This document shows, one piece after another, positions 21,501 to 30,916 of a stretch of 39,083 nt of DNA. The position numbers and the translations under genes were made by a program. The stretch spans positions 1,008,441 through 1,047,523 of the forward strand of contig CAMPET010000002.1 in assembly GCA_946803715.1 (NCBI GenBank), given 5' to 3'. The stretch comes from Beroe ovata (taxonomy: Eukaryota; Ctenophora; Nuda; Beroida; Beroidae). Numbering within the stretch: the stretch's first letter is position 1; each line of letters begins with the position of its first letter. Below the pieces are notes generated by a model. The model made no database searches. It had not been told where the DNA came from and saw only the letters and a list, made by a program, of their open reading frames with translations.

Positions 21501-24500
21501 CCACTTGATCCGGCACTACTGTACGTGTTTTCAGGGCAGCTAATGCACGTGACAGAGTTTTCTCCGGGACTAAATGTGCCAGCGGGACAGTCAGAACACG
21601 TTTCCTCTTCTACAAACTGCCCACCTTGGCACACCATGATGTCTGAAACGCACGTGGTTAAGAAAGTGTTGTTATTATACTGGAATAATCAAAGTTGAAT
21701 TAATGGGAGATTCACTTCCAGATATTACCTTCACATCCGGAGTAGTCCGAACATGTACCGATCTCGATATCACCCTCTCCCTCCACGTACCCCTCTACGT
21801 CCTCGCCGTTGTTCCTAGGGGGCACGTACTCGCGAGTTCTGCTGTGGAGACCTTCACCGCACGTGACATCACAATCACCCCACGCATCCCATTCGTCCCA
21901 AAACCCGTCAACTGCACAAGAAAGTGAATGGGTGTTTGCCGAGATGCACAAGCTCTCAGGATTTCATGTAATGATGAAAGAGATGGGAGAAAAAAGAAGA
22001 TTGATTCGTGAATGACATGCTGAACCACATACCATCCTCTCCCAAGTGAGTTGACTTGACTGTACACACAGGAACACTAGCTGTTACAGTGTCAACTGCT
22101 TCTTCATCCCTCGCTACAATTATGTCGATATCCCCGATAGTCAGCTCTAGGATATCGCTGTGATATTCAGCACAGTACGGTCTCTTTTCGAGGTAGGTCA
22201 TCCGTCCCAGACATTTCAGAAGTCGATTCTTTGTCAGTTCAAGAGATTCGTCGTCCTCGTCACAGAAACCTGAAGAAAAGTAGGACTATTTAATTCGGAC
22301 CAGAACTCGATTTGTTGACCTATTTCTACTTATTGCGAGGAGATAAAGAAATTTCTGCCTCATTAGAAAACCAACATCAGCTATATATTCAATATTTGCG
22401 AGAAACATACTCACCTTTATCCCAGCACTTCCTTACAATAAAGTCAGCTCTATTGTGGCATTTCGTCTGACACTTACTGCCACATTCGTCAGAAGACGCA
22501 AGGACAGCAAGCAAGAGAAAAGTGAGAGCCAAAACCTTCAGTTCCATTCTCTGTACTGACAGTTTTTCTGAGTCATGTGAAATTGTGAAAGTTTGGCGCT
22601 CTCAGCGTAAAAGCGTCACTTTTTGAAACGAAAATTAGAATTTGTCAACCAACGATACAAGCTCGAAATAAAAGCTTGATGAAAATAAATATGGTGATGG
22701 GGGAGGGAAAATTTATTTTTTGCTGCGGTCCACAACACTGTTCACAGTGGCACTAGCAGCGATTTTTGGTTTTATGTCAGTATCAGTATAGTAGGTAATG
22801 AATGTGGAGTACCATTGTGTGAGTGAGCGATATTGGAGTCTCCCATGTCTCAACGCATATATAACCGTGTAATGGCGATATGTAATGGCGATATCCGTGT
22901 AATGGCGATGGGGCACGCGGTTGGCAAGGAGACTGCGTTTGAGAGGGAGTGTTGGTCGTATTTGAGGGGACTTCGCGAGCCGTCACTCCATGAGACACGC
23001 ATTAACCTCGGCTCTGGCTGTGTCATAGTGTTGTGGGATCCGCAGAAAGGTGGGGGATGATATTTCCCGGTAGCGAGCTCGTTAATACCGCGAAATGAGC
23101 GGCTCTGCGATGTGGAGACTGGGATCATTGTCAATCTATTTTATATCCAGCTGGTTTTCTGCCCCGTGTCTAATACTAATAGCTAGTATTCTGCCCCATG
23201 TCAAATTCTAGCAGCTAGTATTCTGCCCCATGTCAGATGGGGGAAGAAGTGTGCGAGCCACCGTACAATCATTGTGCGCATCTCGATGATGACAGCTCGA
23301 CCTCGCTGCAGTACATCATGGAACAATGTCTGGAATATGACCTGATAAACAAAGCTTTGAGTTCAATTTGACGGGTACACCAAGGCTAAAATTAAATGTT
23401 TTACAGTACCACAAAATGAGTGCATCTTGATCGCAAAGAATCGGATCGATAAAAACGCGCAAAATATCGCAAAAAAACTGTAAGATACTGCTATCAGCTA
23501 TCAGCTAATTCGCGCGTTGTATCTACGTCACGTTAAAAGCGCTCTTTGTCAACCTATATCTTTTTCGATCATGGTATAAAATTGAAATTTTTATTAATTG
23601 CAATTATATTTGATTTTTCATAAATTACAGTATTAAAATTTTACCTTGTACTGCAGGAATAACCAAGAGTCTGGCCGACTCGTCGTGTCGCTGGTCTGGT
23701 CGGAAGGCGTTCACCGGGTGGAATGTCATGCTCTGCATCAGCAGTCATAAAACTAAGAACATCAAGGGTAAATCAGCATGATCGCATCAAACCTGCAGGC
23801 GTACGCCACTATTTGTCCGTGCATACTGTGAGCTTGAATAAGATATGTTTAAAACGTTGATACTGAGTATCATTATTATTCGAAACTTCAAATGGGCAAT
23901 AAAACAACTGAGTTCTTTGAACTGAGTAGTAATATCATAGACCCACCACTATATAGAAATTCTATATAGTGTCAAATATTCCCAAATAAGCCCAAAAATA
24001 TTTGGGACCCCCCCCAAGAATACCATATATATTAGAATACCATTCTATGGGTCCCAAATATTTTTGATCACGTGACAGCGTTTTTGTATTTTCATTGGTT
24101 GTATCCATGTTTTCATTGATCAATCGCTGTAACACCAATATAGGTCCCTCAGACCATGAGCTCAAATTTGATAATAGTAAGTTGAGTTGATAAGCTTTAA
24201 TAACAACTCCAGGTGTCATAGAATGTGGGGGCGGTAAGGTTAGTCAGTATCAAGCACCCTACAAAGTGCTCTCTGGATTGACGCATGCGTTGGTGGAAAC
24301 GGCTATGAATCCTAAACCTGGTAAGTGACACCATTTTGAATACTGACACCACTTCACGTTGACACAAATTCATGTTGACACCACTTTATTCATTCTTCCC
24401 AACCCCCAGACGTACCAATTTCCGCCCTTCTCGAGGCTGGAGTGCACTGTTTAAAGTTGGAATACATCCCAGAATATCTCACTCACGGCGCAGACCCCAA

Positions 24501-24630
24501 AATCAGAGACGAACACATCCTGCCCGCGGCACGAGAGATAATGACGTCATCGAAAATCAGTCATATATCAAAACGTTCGCTTCCTGACACGTCACTGACT
24601 TCAACCCCTTCAAAACGACACAAAACTTAG
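12518..24630 (+). CDS. TOPBP1: TOPBP1, multi-BRCT replication and ATR-checkpoint scaffold (1388 aa, 32 exons)
   Basis: My 32-exon model totals 4167 nt with all phases matching. Exons: 12518-12601, 12687-12854, 12972-13088, 13208-13288, 13405-13488, 13629-13789, 13882-13990, 14132-14247, 14367-14433, 14552-14707, 14810-14989, 15080-15331, 15479-15597, 15691-15786, 15956-16067, 16177-16305, 16490-16631, 16705-16781, 16953-17063, 17228-17374, 17753-17879, 18050-18211, 18381-18493, 18620-18695, 18910-19011, 19130-19371, 19460-19598, 19685-19788, 19898-20051, 23657-23767, 24213-24320, 24410-24630. BRCT domains, approximate residues: 0 (1-95), 1 (100-180), 2 (188-275), 3 (330-415), 4 (530-625), 5 (626-725), 6 (837-925), 7 (1143-1240), 8 (1255-1350), the same order as human (1522 aa). 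Marks include GCTICVTGLD, CTHLILDQASGNKYEHARKW, YLDGCRIYVSGF and a C-terminal basic tail SKRHKT. It scaffolds replication initiation and activates ATR. The ATR-activating motif has Tyr1032 where human has Trp1145. Intron 14 starts with GC; intron 29 holds another gene. Confidence 0.95.
15787..15955 (+). other. GC-AG intron of TOPBP1 (intron 14)
   Basis: The donor reads CAGAG|GCAAGT and the acceptor CACTCCAG|ATGTATC. The join restores WIQRCI, aligned with WLVTCI of human BRCT4, so the non-canonical GC donor is needed. The 3' half (15865-15955) consists of imperfect TTGACACCACTCTAAC repeats running to the acceptor. Confidence 0.85.
16436..16489 (+). repeat. Tandem duplication carrying extra splice acceptors before TOPBP1 exon 17
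   Basis: TGTACTTTATCACCCGTTAA occurs twice in a row, each copy preceded by a TTTCAG acceptor; the presumed true acceptor TCTCTCAG|CGA follows at 16490. Using the first acceptor adds 18 in-frame codons with no stop; the second is out of frame. Confidence 0.8.
17427..17662 (+). repeat. Intronic minisatellite, 16-bp unit TTAGAATTGGATATCC
   Basis: About 14-15 copies with scattered substitutions (GATATC or GATGTC, GTTAG or CTTAG) in TOPBP1 intron 20, which is otherwise short. No coding meaning. Confidence 0.95.
18241..18380 (+). repeat. Pyrimidine-rich minisatellite ending at the TOPBP1 exon 23 acceptor
   Basis: About six copies of CTCTCACCACTTTTCTCACC and truncated variants lead straight into CCCCCTCTAG. 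The array is nearly pure pyrimidine with sparse A, so it serves as a greatly extended polypyrimidine tract. Confidence 0.9.
20540..22547 (-). CDS. Secreted TSP1 / ephrin-receptor-like / TSP1 / beta-gamma-crystallin protein (551 aa, 4 exons), nested in TOPBP1 intron 29
   Basis: Exons 22547-22415, 22269-22033, 21911-21729 and 21642-20540 (TAG) join in phase 1 throughout, with strong GT-AG sites. A signal peptide (MELKVLALTFLLLAVLASS) is followed by a cysteine-rich stretch (CGSKCQTKC) and an uncharacterised segment. Next come thrombospondin type-1 repeat 1 (WDEWDAWGDCDVTCGEGLHS, about residues 127-185) and ephrin-receptor/GCC2-GCC3-like cysteine repeats (CPAGTFSPGENSVTC, CPENTYSSAGSSGC, CPQGSYSD). 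TSP1 repeat 2 follows (WGEYTACSAKCNGGEKTRTR), then two beta-gamma-crystallin domains with Ca-site-like NDKVTS, NDQISS and NDKISV; the fourth, ADKISS, is degraded. It is probably a secreted, disulphide-rich matrix or defence protein; function unknown. It lies whole inside one TOPBP1 intron, antisense to it. Confidence 0.92.
22548..22700 (-). promoter_or_regulatory. Presumed promoter/5' UTR of the nested crystallin gene
   Basis: Lies immediately upstream of the ATG within the TOPBP1 intron. No TATA box stands out at a usual distance. Assignment is by position only. Confidence 0.35.
22886..23371 (+). CDS. Two candidate short coding stretches inside TOPBP1 intron 29
   Basis: Stretch 1 (about 22905-23047) is open and reads HAVGKETAFERECWSYLRGL ... 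CVIVLWDPQK up to AAAG|GTGGGG. Stretch 2 (23237-23371) begins MGEEVCEPPYNHCAHLDDDS after an acceptor-like CCCCATGTCAG and ends ...EYDLINKALSSI with TGA, 44 codons. Codon content looks coding in both, but the splice phases do not join simply (phase 1 to phase 0), and neither fits the TOPBP1 phase on either side. They could belong to a further nested gene, a decayed gene copy, or be chance. Confidence 0.25.
23157..23236 (+). repeat. Short tandem repeat, about 33-bp unit, 2.5 copies
   Basis: TTCTGCCCCATGTCAAATTC followed by TAGCAGCTAGTA, repeated with substitutions. It lies directly before the 23237 ATG. Confidence 0.8.
23947..23971. repeat. 25-nt near-perfect palindrome
   Basis: CACTATATAGAA followed by ATTCTATATAGTG, a hairpin with at most one unpaired base, in TOPBP1 intron 30. 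Nearby CCCAAATATT and AATATTTGGG blocks (23981-24062) add further inverted symmetry, as in a decayed MITE. Confidence 0.75.
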
Positions 24631-25650
24631 TTTAAAAACTCCACAATCCTTCCTTGTGTGAGGGGAGATTAACCCGGTGCAACGCAAATTCAGAAGTCGA
24701 ATCACAGTTTCGTATCACAGTTTACGTGAGCTGAAATGTAATCTCTATCTCATTCAATTTTGATAACTTTCTTCAAAAACACTTAATCATAAACTGAGCC
24801 TGATTGCAAATTCTTTATTTGATTAAAGTTTCATATCATGTTAATCATAATCAGTTATTTCATAACGGATATGGTGTATTTTGTACTTCCCAAGAAAGTT
24901 CATTCTATGCTCACAGCTATATGAGAGCAAAATGATCGATCGAGTGCGCGCACAGCGCGGCGAAAGTGGATTTCCAGCGCGCGCTAGCTCCGAAAGTGGA
25001 TTTTCGCGCGACATTGTCAACACGGATGTCATCTATTCACCGCGCCGGACGTTTTAGTAAACTTTTATTTTACATTTCAACAAGACTGATATGAGGATTT
25101 TATTCCGTCTGAGTTCTGTCTAACAATAAAAAACGTCTTTAAAGGATGATGAAAAGATAACTCATGAATATCAAAAGAGTTCCATATACCGTTTCGAGCA
25201 TGAACCATTCTCTCAATGCAAAGAATAGATTAACATTATAAACTTTTATCAAAAAAATTTCCTTGCTCATTTTAAAAGCCCTTCAATATTTACAGGGAAT
25301 GTTTTCACAGCTTGTTACAATTACATGAAGTGCAACGATATGTAAACCCACCTTCTTCTCGGCAGAAAACGCAATATGTGAAGTGTGAATAATCCCGTTG
25401 TAACGTTAGTTTACTTATTTTGAACCACGTTATTTCGCCAGATACTCAACTTAAACCCAGATACAAATAAATCACGGCTAATAAATAATCGCACAAACAA
25501 AATATAAGTAAACTTCTGTCCTTCAATTATTTCACAAACAGTGACATCACGTATTTCATCCTCACTTCACAGCTCACACATCTCATCACACTTCTGCATT
25601 ATCATCTCCCGCGGACATATTACATTATCGTCACTGCACCAGCTTCACTT
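24631..25650. other. Tail-to-tail intergenic region between TOPBP1 and the RING gene
   Basis: AT-rich, with a CG-rich patch at 24935-25015 containing two copies of CGAAAGTGGATTT. Presumably it holds the 3' UTRs of both genes: minus-strand AATAAA hexamers occur near 25060-25110. No exon recognised. Confidence 0.5.
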
Positions 25651-26373
25651 TCAAAAGTTAAATCCGCTCAAATCTATTCGTATCTCTCTGAGCTTGTCCT
25701 CGATTACGTCTGGTGACTTGCAAATCGGACATATTCCAGTTTCCATAAGTTTACACGCACACGTTGAGTGTAGATGGTGGCCGCAGAGTAGGAGAGTTAC
25801 CTAGAGATTGGACGGAATTTGGACAAAAAGGGATATCAACCAGGGGGGGCAAAATAGGTGTGAAAGAGGGGGAAAGGGGGCGTCGGCGGAGCAGTTAATA
25901 ACCAGCATATACAATCCTGAGCAGACTTACCTCTTCATCTTTCTCCCATGGCTTATCACAACAACACTTAACTGTGAGATCTTGTCCTTTAAGTTGTACA
26001 ACTGAAACGACGGTGAAGTGAGAAGTGCAGACTAAGACGTCCGAGGAATTAATATACTCTTGATTCATGCAATCTATATCTAAAGAAAGACCCATAGTTA
26101 AAAATACACCTGGTAAAGAACGATTGGGAGGGGGAACGACATGCGAGGAATTGATATACCCTTGACAGAACGATTCGTGCAATCACTATCTGGAGTAAGA
26201 ATGAAAGTCTTACCCGGCAGTCGGTTAAGTTCCGTGTACGAGAGGGGCTGTGGCTGGGGCAGGCAGTCCCGGCAGTCAGAGGGGGGCGGCGAGGAGTCCC
26301 GCATGGGGGAGGTGTCTGGACTAGGTTCTATCTGGTAGTCATACGACTGATCCGAGTACTCTGAGGAACCGCG
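25651..26373 (-). CDS. 3' part of a RING-finger (putative E3 ubiquitin ligase) gene; 5' part lost in the assembly gap
   Basis: Three exons: 26373-26214 (TTTCAG|CGCGG to CCGG|GTAAGA, phase 1), 26079-25931 (TTTAG|ATATAG to GAAGAG|GTAAGT, phase 0) and 25800-25651 (CTAG|GTAACT to TGA). The first encodes a Ser/Pro/Tyr-rich linker (SEYSDQSYDYQIEPSPDTSP). The second and third give KCCCDKPWEKDEE then VTLLLCGHHLHSTC and GICPICKSPD: the C-G-H, H-x2-C and C-x2-C metal ligands of a RING domain at the C terminus. The first ligand pair is unusual, because the cysteines are consecutive (CCC) rather than C-x2-C. RING domains bind E2 enzymes and usually act in ubiquitin transfer. The gene continues right across the gap. 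The exact family is not recognised. Confidence 0.8.
26110..26190 (-). pseudogene. Duplicated, frame-shifted copy of the RING gene's penultimate exon start
   Basis: On the minus strand this segment reads AG|ATAGTGATTGCACGAATC, an 8-nt extra block GTTCTGTC, then AAGGGTATATCAATTCCTCG. It is a close copy of the following exon (ATATAGATTGCATGAATC, AAGAGTATATTAATTCCTCG). It has its own acceptor and a possible donor (TACCAG|GTGTAT), but including it would need a 24-nt intron upstream and would leave the wrong phase downstream. Best read as an exon-duplication relic. Confidence 0.6.
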
Positions 26374-26426
26374 CTGAAAGAAGAGGGGGTTAGAATATGG
26401 GAGGGAGGGGGGGTTAGAATACGGGG

Positions 26427-27261
26427 NNNNNNNNNNNNNNNNNNNNNNNNNNNNNNNNNNNNNNNNNNNNNNNNNNNNNNNNNNNNNNNNNNNNNNNNNN
26501 NNNNNNNNNNNNNNNNNNNNNNNNNNNNNNNNNNNNNNNNNNNNNNNNNNNNNNNNNNNNNNNNNNNNNNNNNNNNNNNNNNNNNNNNNNNNNNNNNNNN
26601 NNNNNNNNNNNNNNNNNNNNNNNNNNNNNNNNNNNNNNNNNNNNNNNNNNNNNNNNNNNNNNNNNNNNNNNNNNNNNNNNNNNNNNNNNNNNNNNNNNNN
26701 NNNNNNNNNNNNNNNNNNNNNNNNNNNNNNNNNNNNNNNNNNNNNNNNNNNNNNNNNNNNNNNNNNNNNNNNNNNNNNNNNNNNNNNNNNNNNNNNNNNN
26801 NNNNNNNNNNNNNNNNNNNNNNNNNNNNNNNNNNNNNNNNNNNNNNNNNNNNNNNNNNNNNNNNNNNNNNNNNNNNNNNNNNNNNNNNNNNNNNNNNNNN
26901 NNNNNNNNNNNNNNNNNNNNNNNNNNNNNNNNNNNNNNNNNNNNNNNNNNNNNNNNNNNNNNNNNNNNNNNNNNNNNNNNNNNNNNNNNNNNNNNNNNNN
27001 NNNNNNNNNNNNNNNNNNNNNNNNNNNNNNNNNNNNNNNNNNNNNNNNNNNNNNNNNNNNNNNNNNNNNNNNNNNNNNNNNNNNNNNNNNNNNNNNNNNN
27101 NNNNNNNNNNNNNNNNNNNNNNNNNNNNNNNNNNNNNNNNNNNNNNNNNNNNNNNNNNNNNNNNNNNNNNNNNNNNNNNNNNNNNNNNNNNNNNNNNNNN
27201 NNNNNNNNNNNNNNNNNNNNNNNNNNNNNNNNNNNNNNNNNNNNNNNNNNNNNNNNNNNNN
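26427..27261. other. Assembly gap (835 N)
   Basis: Run of N bordered by a G-rich tract on the left and a CA microsatellite on the right. It hides one or more upstream exons of the RING gene. Confidence 0.99.
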
Positions 27262-27272
27262 CACACACACGT

Positions 27273-27304
<32 letters not shown>

Positions 27305-27320
27305 ACACATACACACACAC
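27262..27320. repeat. (CA)n microsatellite at the gap edge
   Basis: CA repeats with ACAT and ACGT interruptions. Probably the reason the assembly breaks here. Confidence 0.95.
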
Positions 27321-28286
27321 ATGAATACACACTACAGGTTGCGATGACAGTTAAGTGGTGGTAACAGTACGGCTTCACGCTAGATGTAAACGCGGTGTAC
27401 AAATGAGCGAGTTATCGCTTATGTTTGCACATATTATTATAGTAGGAGACAACTAGAAAATTGTTGTGCTTGTTTTTTAAAGAAATTGGGTAAATTACAC
27501 TGTACTGTGAAATGAAGTTTAAATTCAGCCCAAGCCCCTTGTTACCGGTCAAGTAGCCTATTTTGATCTCAATCATAAACCCGTCCACACTATGAAAGTA
27601 AGAAGTGAATGAAACTACGAAGTGTCAGTGGGTAATAGTGTCATTTCTGCGATCTGCCCACACTTGCCTCACTTCAAGGCAAGCATACCCTCATTATTAA
27701 CTACGCCCAATATTTCCAACATAACTACTCATAACATTGAAAATTGGACGACTGAAATTATCACTGATTGAACTGTTATTGAATGATCAAATCTTAGAAT
27801 AAACGCGTAGTAAGGTACATCACAAGAGGATCTCGGCTTCTGAGTTTGTTAACTGGCCCAGTACTAATAGACCCTATAACTCATGGACATTGGACACTAT
27901 AGCCCAGTAATAGCTTAAGGTTGCACTCAATTAATACTGCACAAGTGCAGTAGTTCTGCTGATGTATAAATCTACTGCCTGCTGTACATCAACACAAAAT
28001 TACGTTTTAAATTCGGTAACTTTTCTCGGAAACATGACTCAATAACCCATTCGTTATTTCCCGAGAATCGAAATTTCAGCGAATTTAAACCGGATATTCA
28101 TCGTGAATCGCCATCATACCGATAAAACGCATAACCTAAAAAAACATGACCTCCCCCACATCAGATGTTTTCAGATCACCGGAAAAATTATTACGAATTA
28201 GCAACGGTGTACGGGTTTACATTCTCATTTTTAGCGATAATCTTTACAAAGAACCATTATAGATATCCCCGGTGAAAACGCACCAC
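27321..28286. other. Non-coding AT-rich stretch
   Basis: No exon with splice support on either strand. Presumed intron or intergenic DNA. Confidence 0.4.
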
Positions 28287-28379
28287 GTTTTTAGGCAGGG
28301 ATATTGCCAGGCCGTCGTCGAAGACAATGTTCTCGAAGATGATGATGGCGGTTGGGCTTCGTCTCTTCCACAATCTCAT
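28287..28379 (-). CDS. Candidate minus-strand coding exon (frame uncertain)
   Basis: A GC-rich island in AT-rich DNA with coding-like composition. One frame reads SPTAIIIFENIVFDDGLAIS then LPKN up to a possible donor (AAAAC|GTGGTG). An overlapping frame entered from GCTCCAG|CTACAC reads LHISVIYEIVEETKPNRHHH. Only one can be real and I cannot choose. By strand and position it could be a 5' exon of the RING gene beyond the gap. Confidence 0.35.
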
Positions 28380-28768
28380 AAATCACGCTGATGTGTAGCT
28401 GGAGCCTGTGTCTGTGTGCGTACCACGGAGGAGAGAGAGAATATCACACGCGTGAGAAGTCACGCACAATATCACGCAATAGCGGGAGTGAAAAACTACG
28501 TGATCACAAATAGCTTGTATACGAAATGGTGAAAAATTAATTTGAATTTACTTCAAACTATGATACCTATAGTGTTCGAGAACTACTGGTGTCTGGTAGG
28601 AAGGTACATAAACACGCGAAATCGTTATTAATTTATTAGCTCAAAACATCAACTACTATAAACCAGCAAAAAAAACATGAAGAACGTCACATATGCCATT
28701 ATTAAACGAACTCATCAAATCTGTACAATGTAGAGGGATTGGTTGTCGGAAGGTAGTCCTAGACTACA

Positions 28769-28829
28769 CACACACTCACACACACACACACACAACACAG
28801 ACACAGACACAGACACACACACACACACA
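28769..28829. repeat. (CA)n microsatellite
   Basis: CACACA and ACAGAC variants. A second tract lies 140 bp to the right. Confidence 0.95.
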
Positions 28830-28966
28830 GCCTCACTGCCATAGACTCCCATATCACACAGTCACTACATAACATATGGAATACAGTGTATGAGCAGTGA
28901 GCACGATAGTACGTTAGTCCAGTTCAAATCACCAATTAGGATACGACTTTGTTCTAACTACACACT

Positions 28967-29004
28967 CTCACACACAGTCACACACACACACACACACACA
29001 CACA
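28967..29004. repeat. (CA)n microsatellite
   Basis: CACACA run preceded by CTCTCACACACAGT. Confidence 0.95.
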
Positions 29005-30829
29005 GGAAGTCTGTTCCTTGAGACTACAAATTTACTGCGAAACGGTCGTTTTACATCGTAGTTACTGGCCAAAATCGAGATCATTCGTATTTAAATCTGC
29101 GAGCCACTTTTGCTAGCGTTAATTTATCGGTTATTACTTTATCAAAACCTGATACCTACAACACCTCAACAACAGCAACAAAAACACTGCCTTGACAACT
29201 CGGTAGGTAATTGATAATTTTGTAAAGTTGTAACATTTAACATGCTAACTTTTCAACAGTTAACTAATGACACACATAATAGAGTAAATGAAGATAATTA
29301 ATGATATTTCAATAAAATTTCAATGAAATAATTTTTAATAAAAGTCACTAGAGCCAACAGGCCTGCAGTCGTACTTAAAAAAGTACGAAAGAACATTACA
29401 AATTACACACAGCATAATGCGGACAACATGTACAGAATGTATAGGTAATATGGCAGGTATAGGTAGGTAATAGGTATAGGTAATATGACATGGGAATACT
29501 GAAGAAGTGACAGAAGCTTGTCCAGTGTATATGTTTTTCTAGAACTGTCATGGTTATCGAATTGGGATCCGATGCCAGGCAAAGGATAAAATGATTTATC
29601 ACGTGACGCGTATAATGCACATTGTACTTTGTACACGTTTACATACCCTTAGCTAGGACACTATCGATGGCCTCATATCACTTGCAGTGTAAGACTATAT
29701 GAACAATGAAAAATGAACAATGCTCTCACACAAATCTATGTACTCACTGCTCAGTTGCATGGTCTATATTGTGCTCAGTTACATTTCAACTCAAAAACTG
29801 CTTGACCCTAAACTCTAGAGTATCTTTATCTGTTGCTATTTAGAATCGTAGGATGTATTCAAGTATTTAACTGACGATGCAAGAGTAACGCCAAGCAAAA
29901 CACATGAGTATTAACTGGTCAGTAGCTTATCTGTGGCAATGTTTTTGCGTCTGTCTAGAGGACCAATAACCATTGGATATGATATAACGTATCCTAAAGT
30001 TGGCAGGTTTAAAACACACACATCTATATTACCTACGTGTTGAAGTTTCCTATTATTTCATTAACTCTATATAGTATATCTCTCTCACGTGCAATGAGTA
30101 ATTCATATCGTCACGGATAGACAGTGAAAAATGGGAGCTCTGTATTTCAACGCGCAGGAGGGTTGGGTGTGAAAAAAACGGGCATTTTGATGAAAGCTTC
30201 GAATTAGTGAGATATGCCATGTTTTGACTCATTGATCAATCATGGACAACAAAATGATGAATTCTATTGACCAATTTGGGTATAATCTAAGGAATATCGA
30301 TGAGTGACTATAATATGCTAAGTATGCATTCAGAGAGTTAATAATGAATATTATATGGATAATTAAGAGGGATAATGAGTTGGATGATGAAGACATGATT
30401 TCACTTCATCAAGTGACGCGAAGGTTCTGGTGACCCGTCTTAACACAAGCAATGTGATTATAGGCTATCAACTTCTGTGACAGAGTGGTCTGTACGGAAC
30501 TACTCACGGTTTCGATTCATTGTGTTAGAAGAACGTCTCTACAAACCAACTAAGTGAGAACTCAGCTTGAAACCACCAAGCTGTCTCACCTTGACGTCAA
30601 GCATTACCCCAGTGTGTAGATAATTGTGTTAACAGTAACGGTGTGACCACCACTTTTGAATACTTACCTCTTCTGTTACCCCCAAACTGACTGTAACTCA
30701 ACCTGTCTTTGGCAACACTTACGGTATCAGTGTTTACTTTCTTCTACAGATTTTAGGAATTTCTATACTTCCCAGACCTCGCATATTACCGTGAACCATC
30801 CTATCACTGACACTGACACCACTCCTCAC
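29005..30829. other. Non-coding AT-rich stretch
   Basis: Contains a short TAGGTAATA-type simple repeat at about 29440-29485. Open stretches here lack splice support and look like chance frames. Confidence 0.4.
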
Positions 30830-30916
30830 CTTGTTGTCTCGAGAGACAGTCTTCCTCTCCCCACCGCTGAGTCTCATTGTGAGTGACATCTTCCTTGGAC
30901 CAGCTCCTCCGTCCAC
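30830..30916 (-). CDS. Candidate minus-strand coding exon, 29 codons
   Basis: Bounded by GAATCAG|GTGGAC and AACAAG|GTGAGG, phase 0 at both ends. It reads VDGGAGPRKMSLTMRLSGGE then RKTVSRDNK, basic and polar. Both splice sites are good and the stretch is richer in GC than its surroundings. It could belong to the 5' part of the RING gene, since phase 0 is compatible with the 36069-36194 candidate. No family recognised. Confidence 0.4.

Noticed and set aside
26098-27402. Long minus-strand frame through the N gap
   Set aside because: Exists only because N is read as open; the right part is a CA microsatellite.
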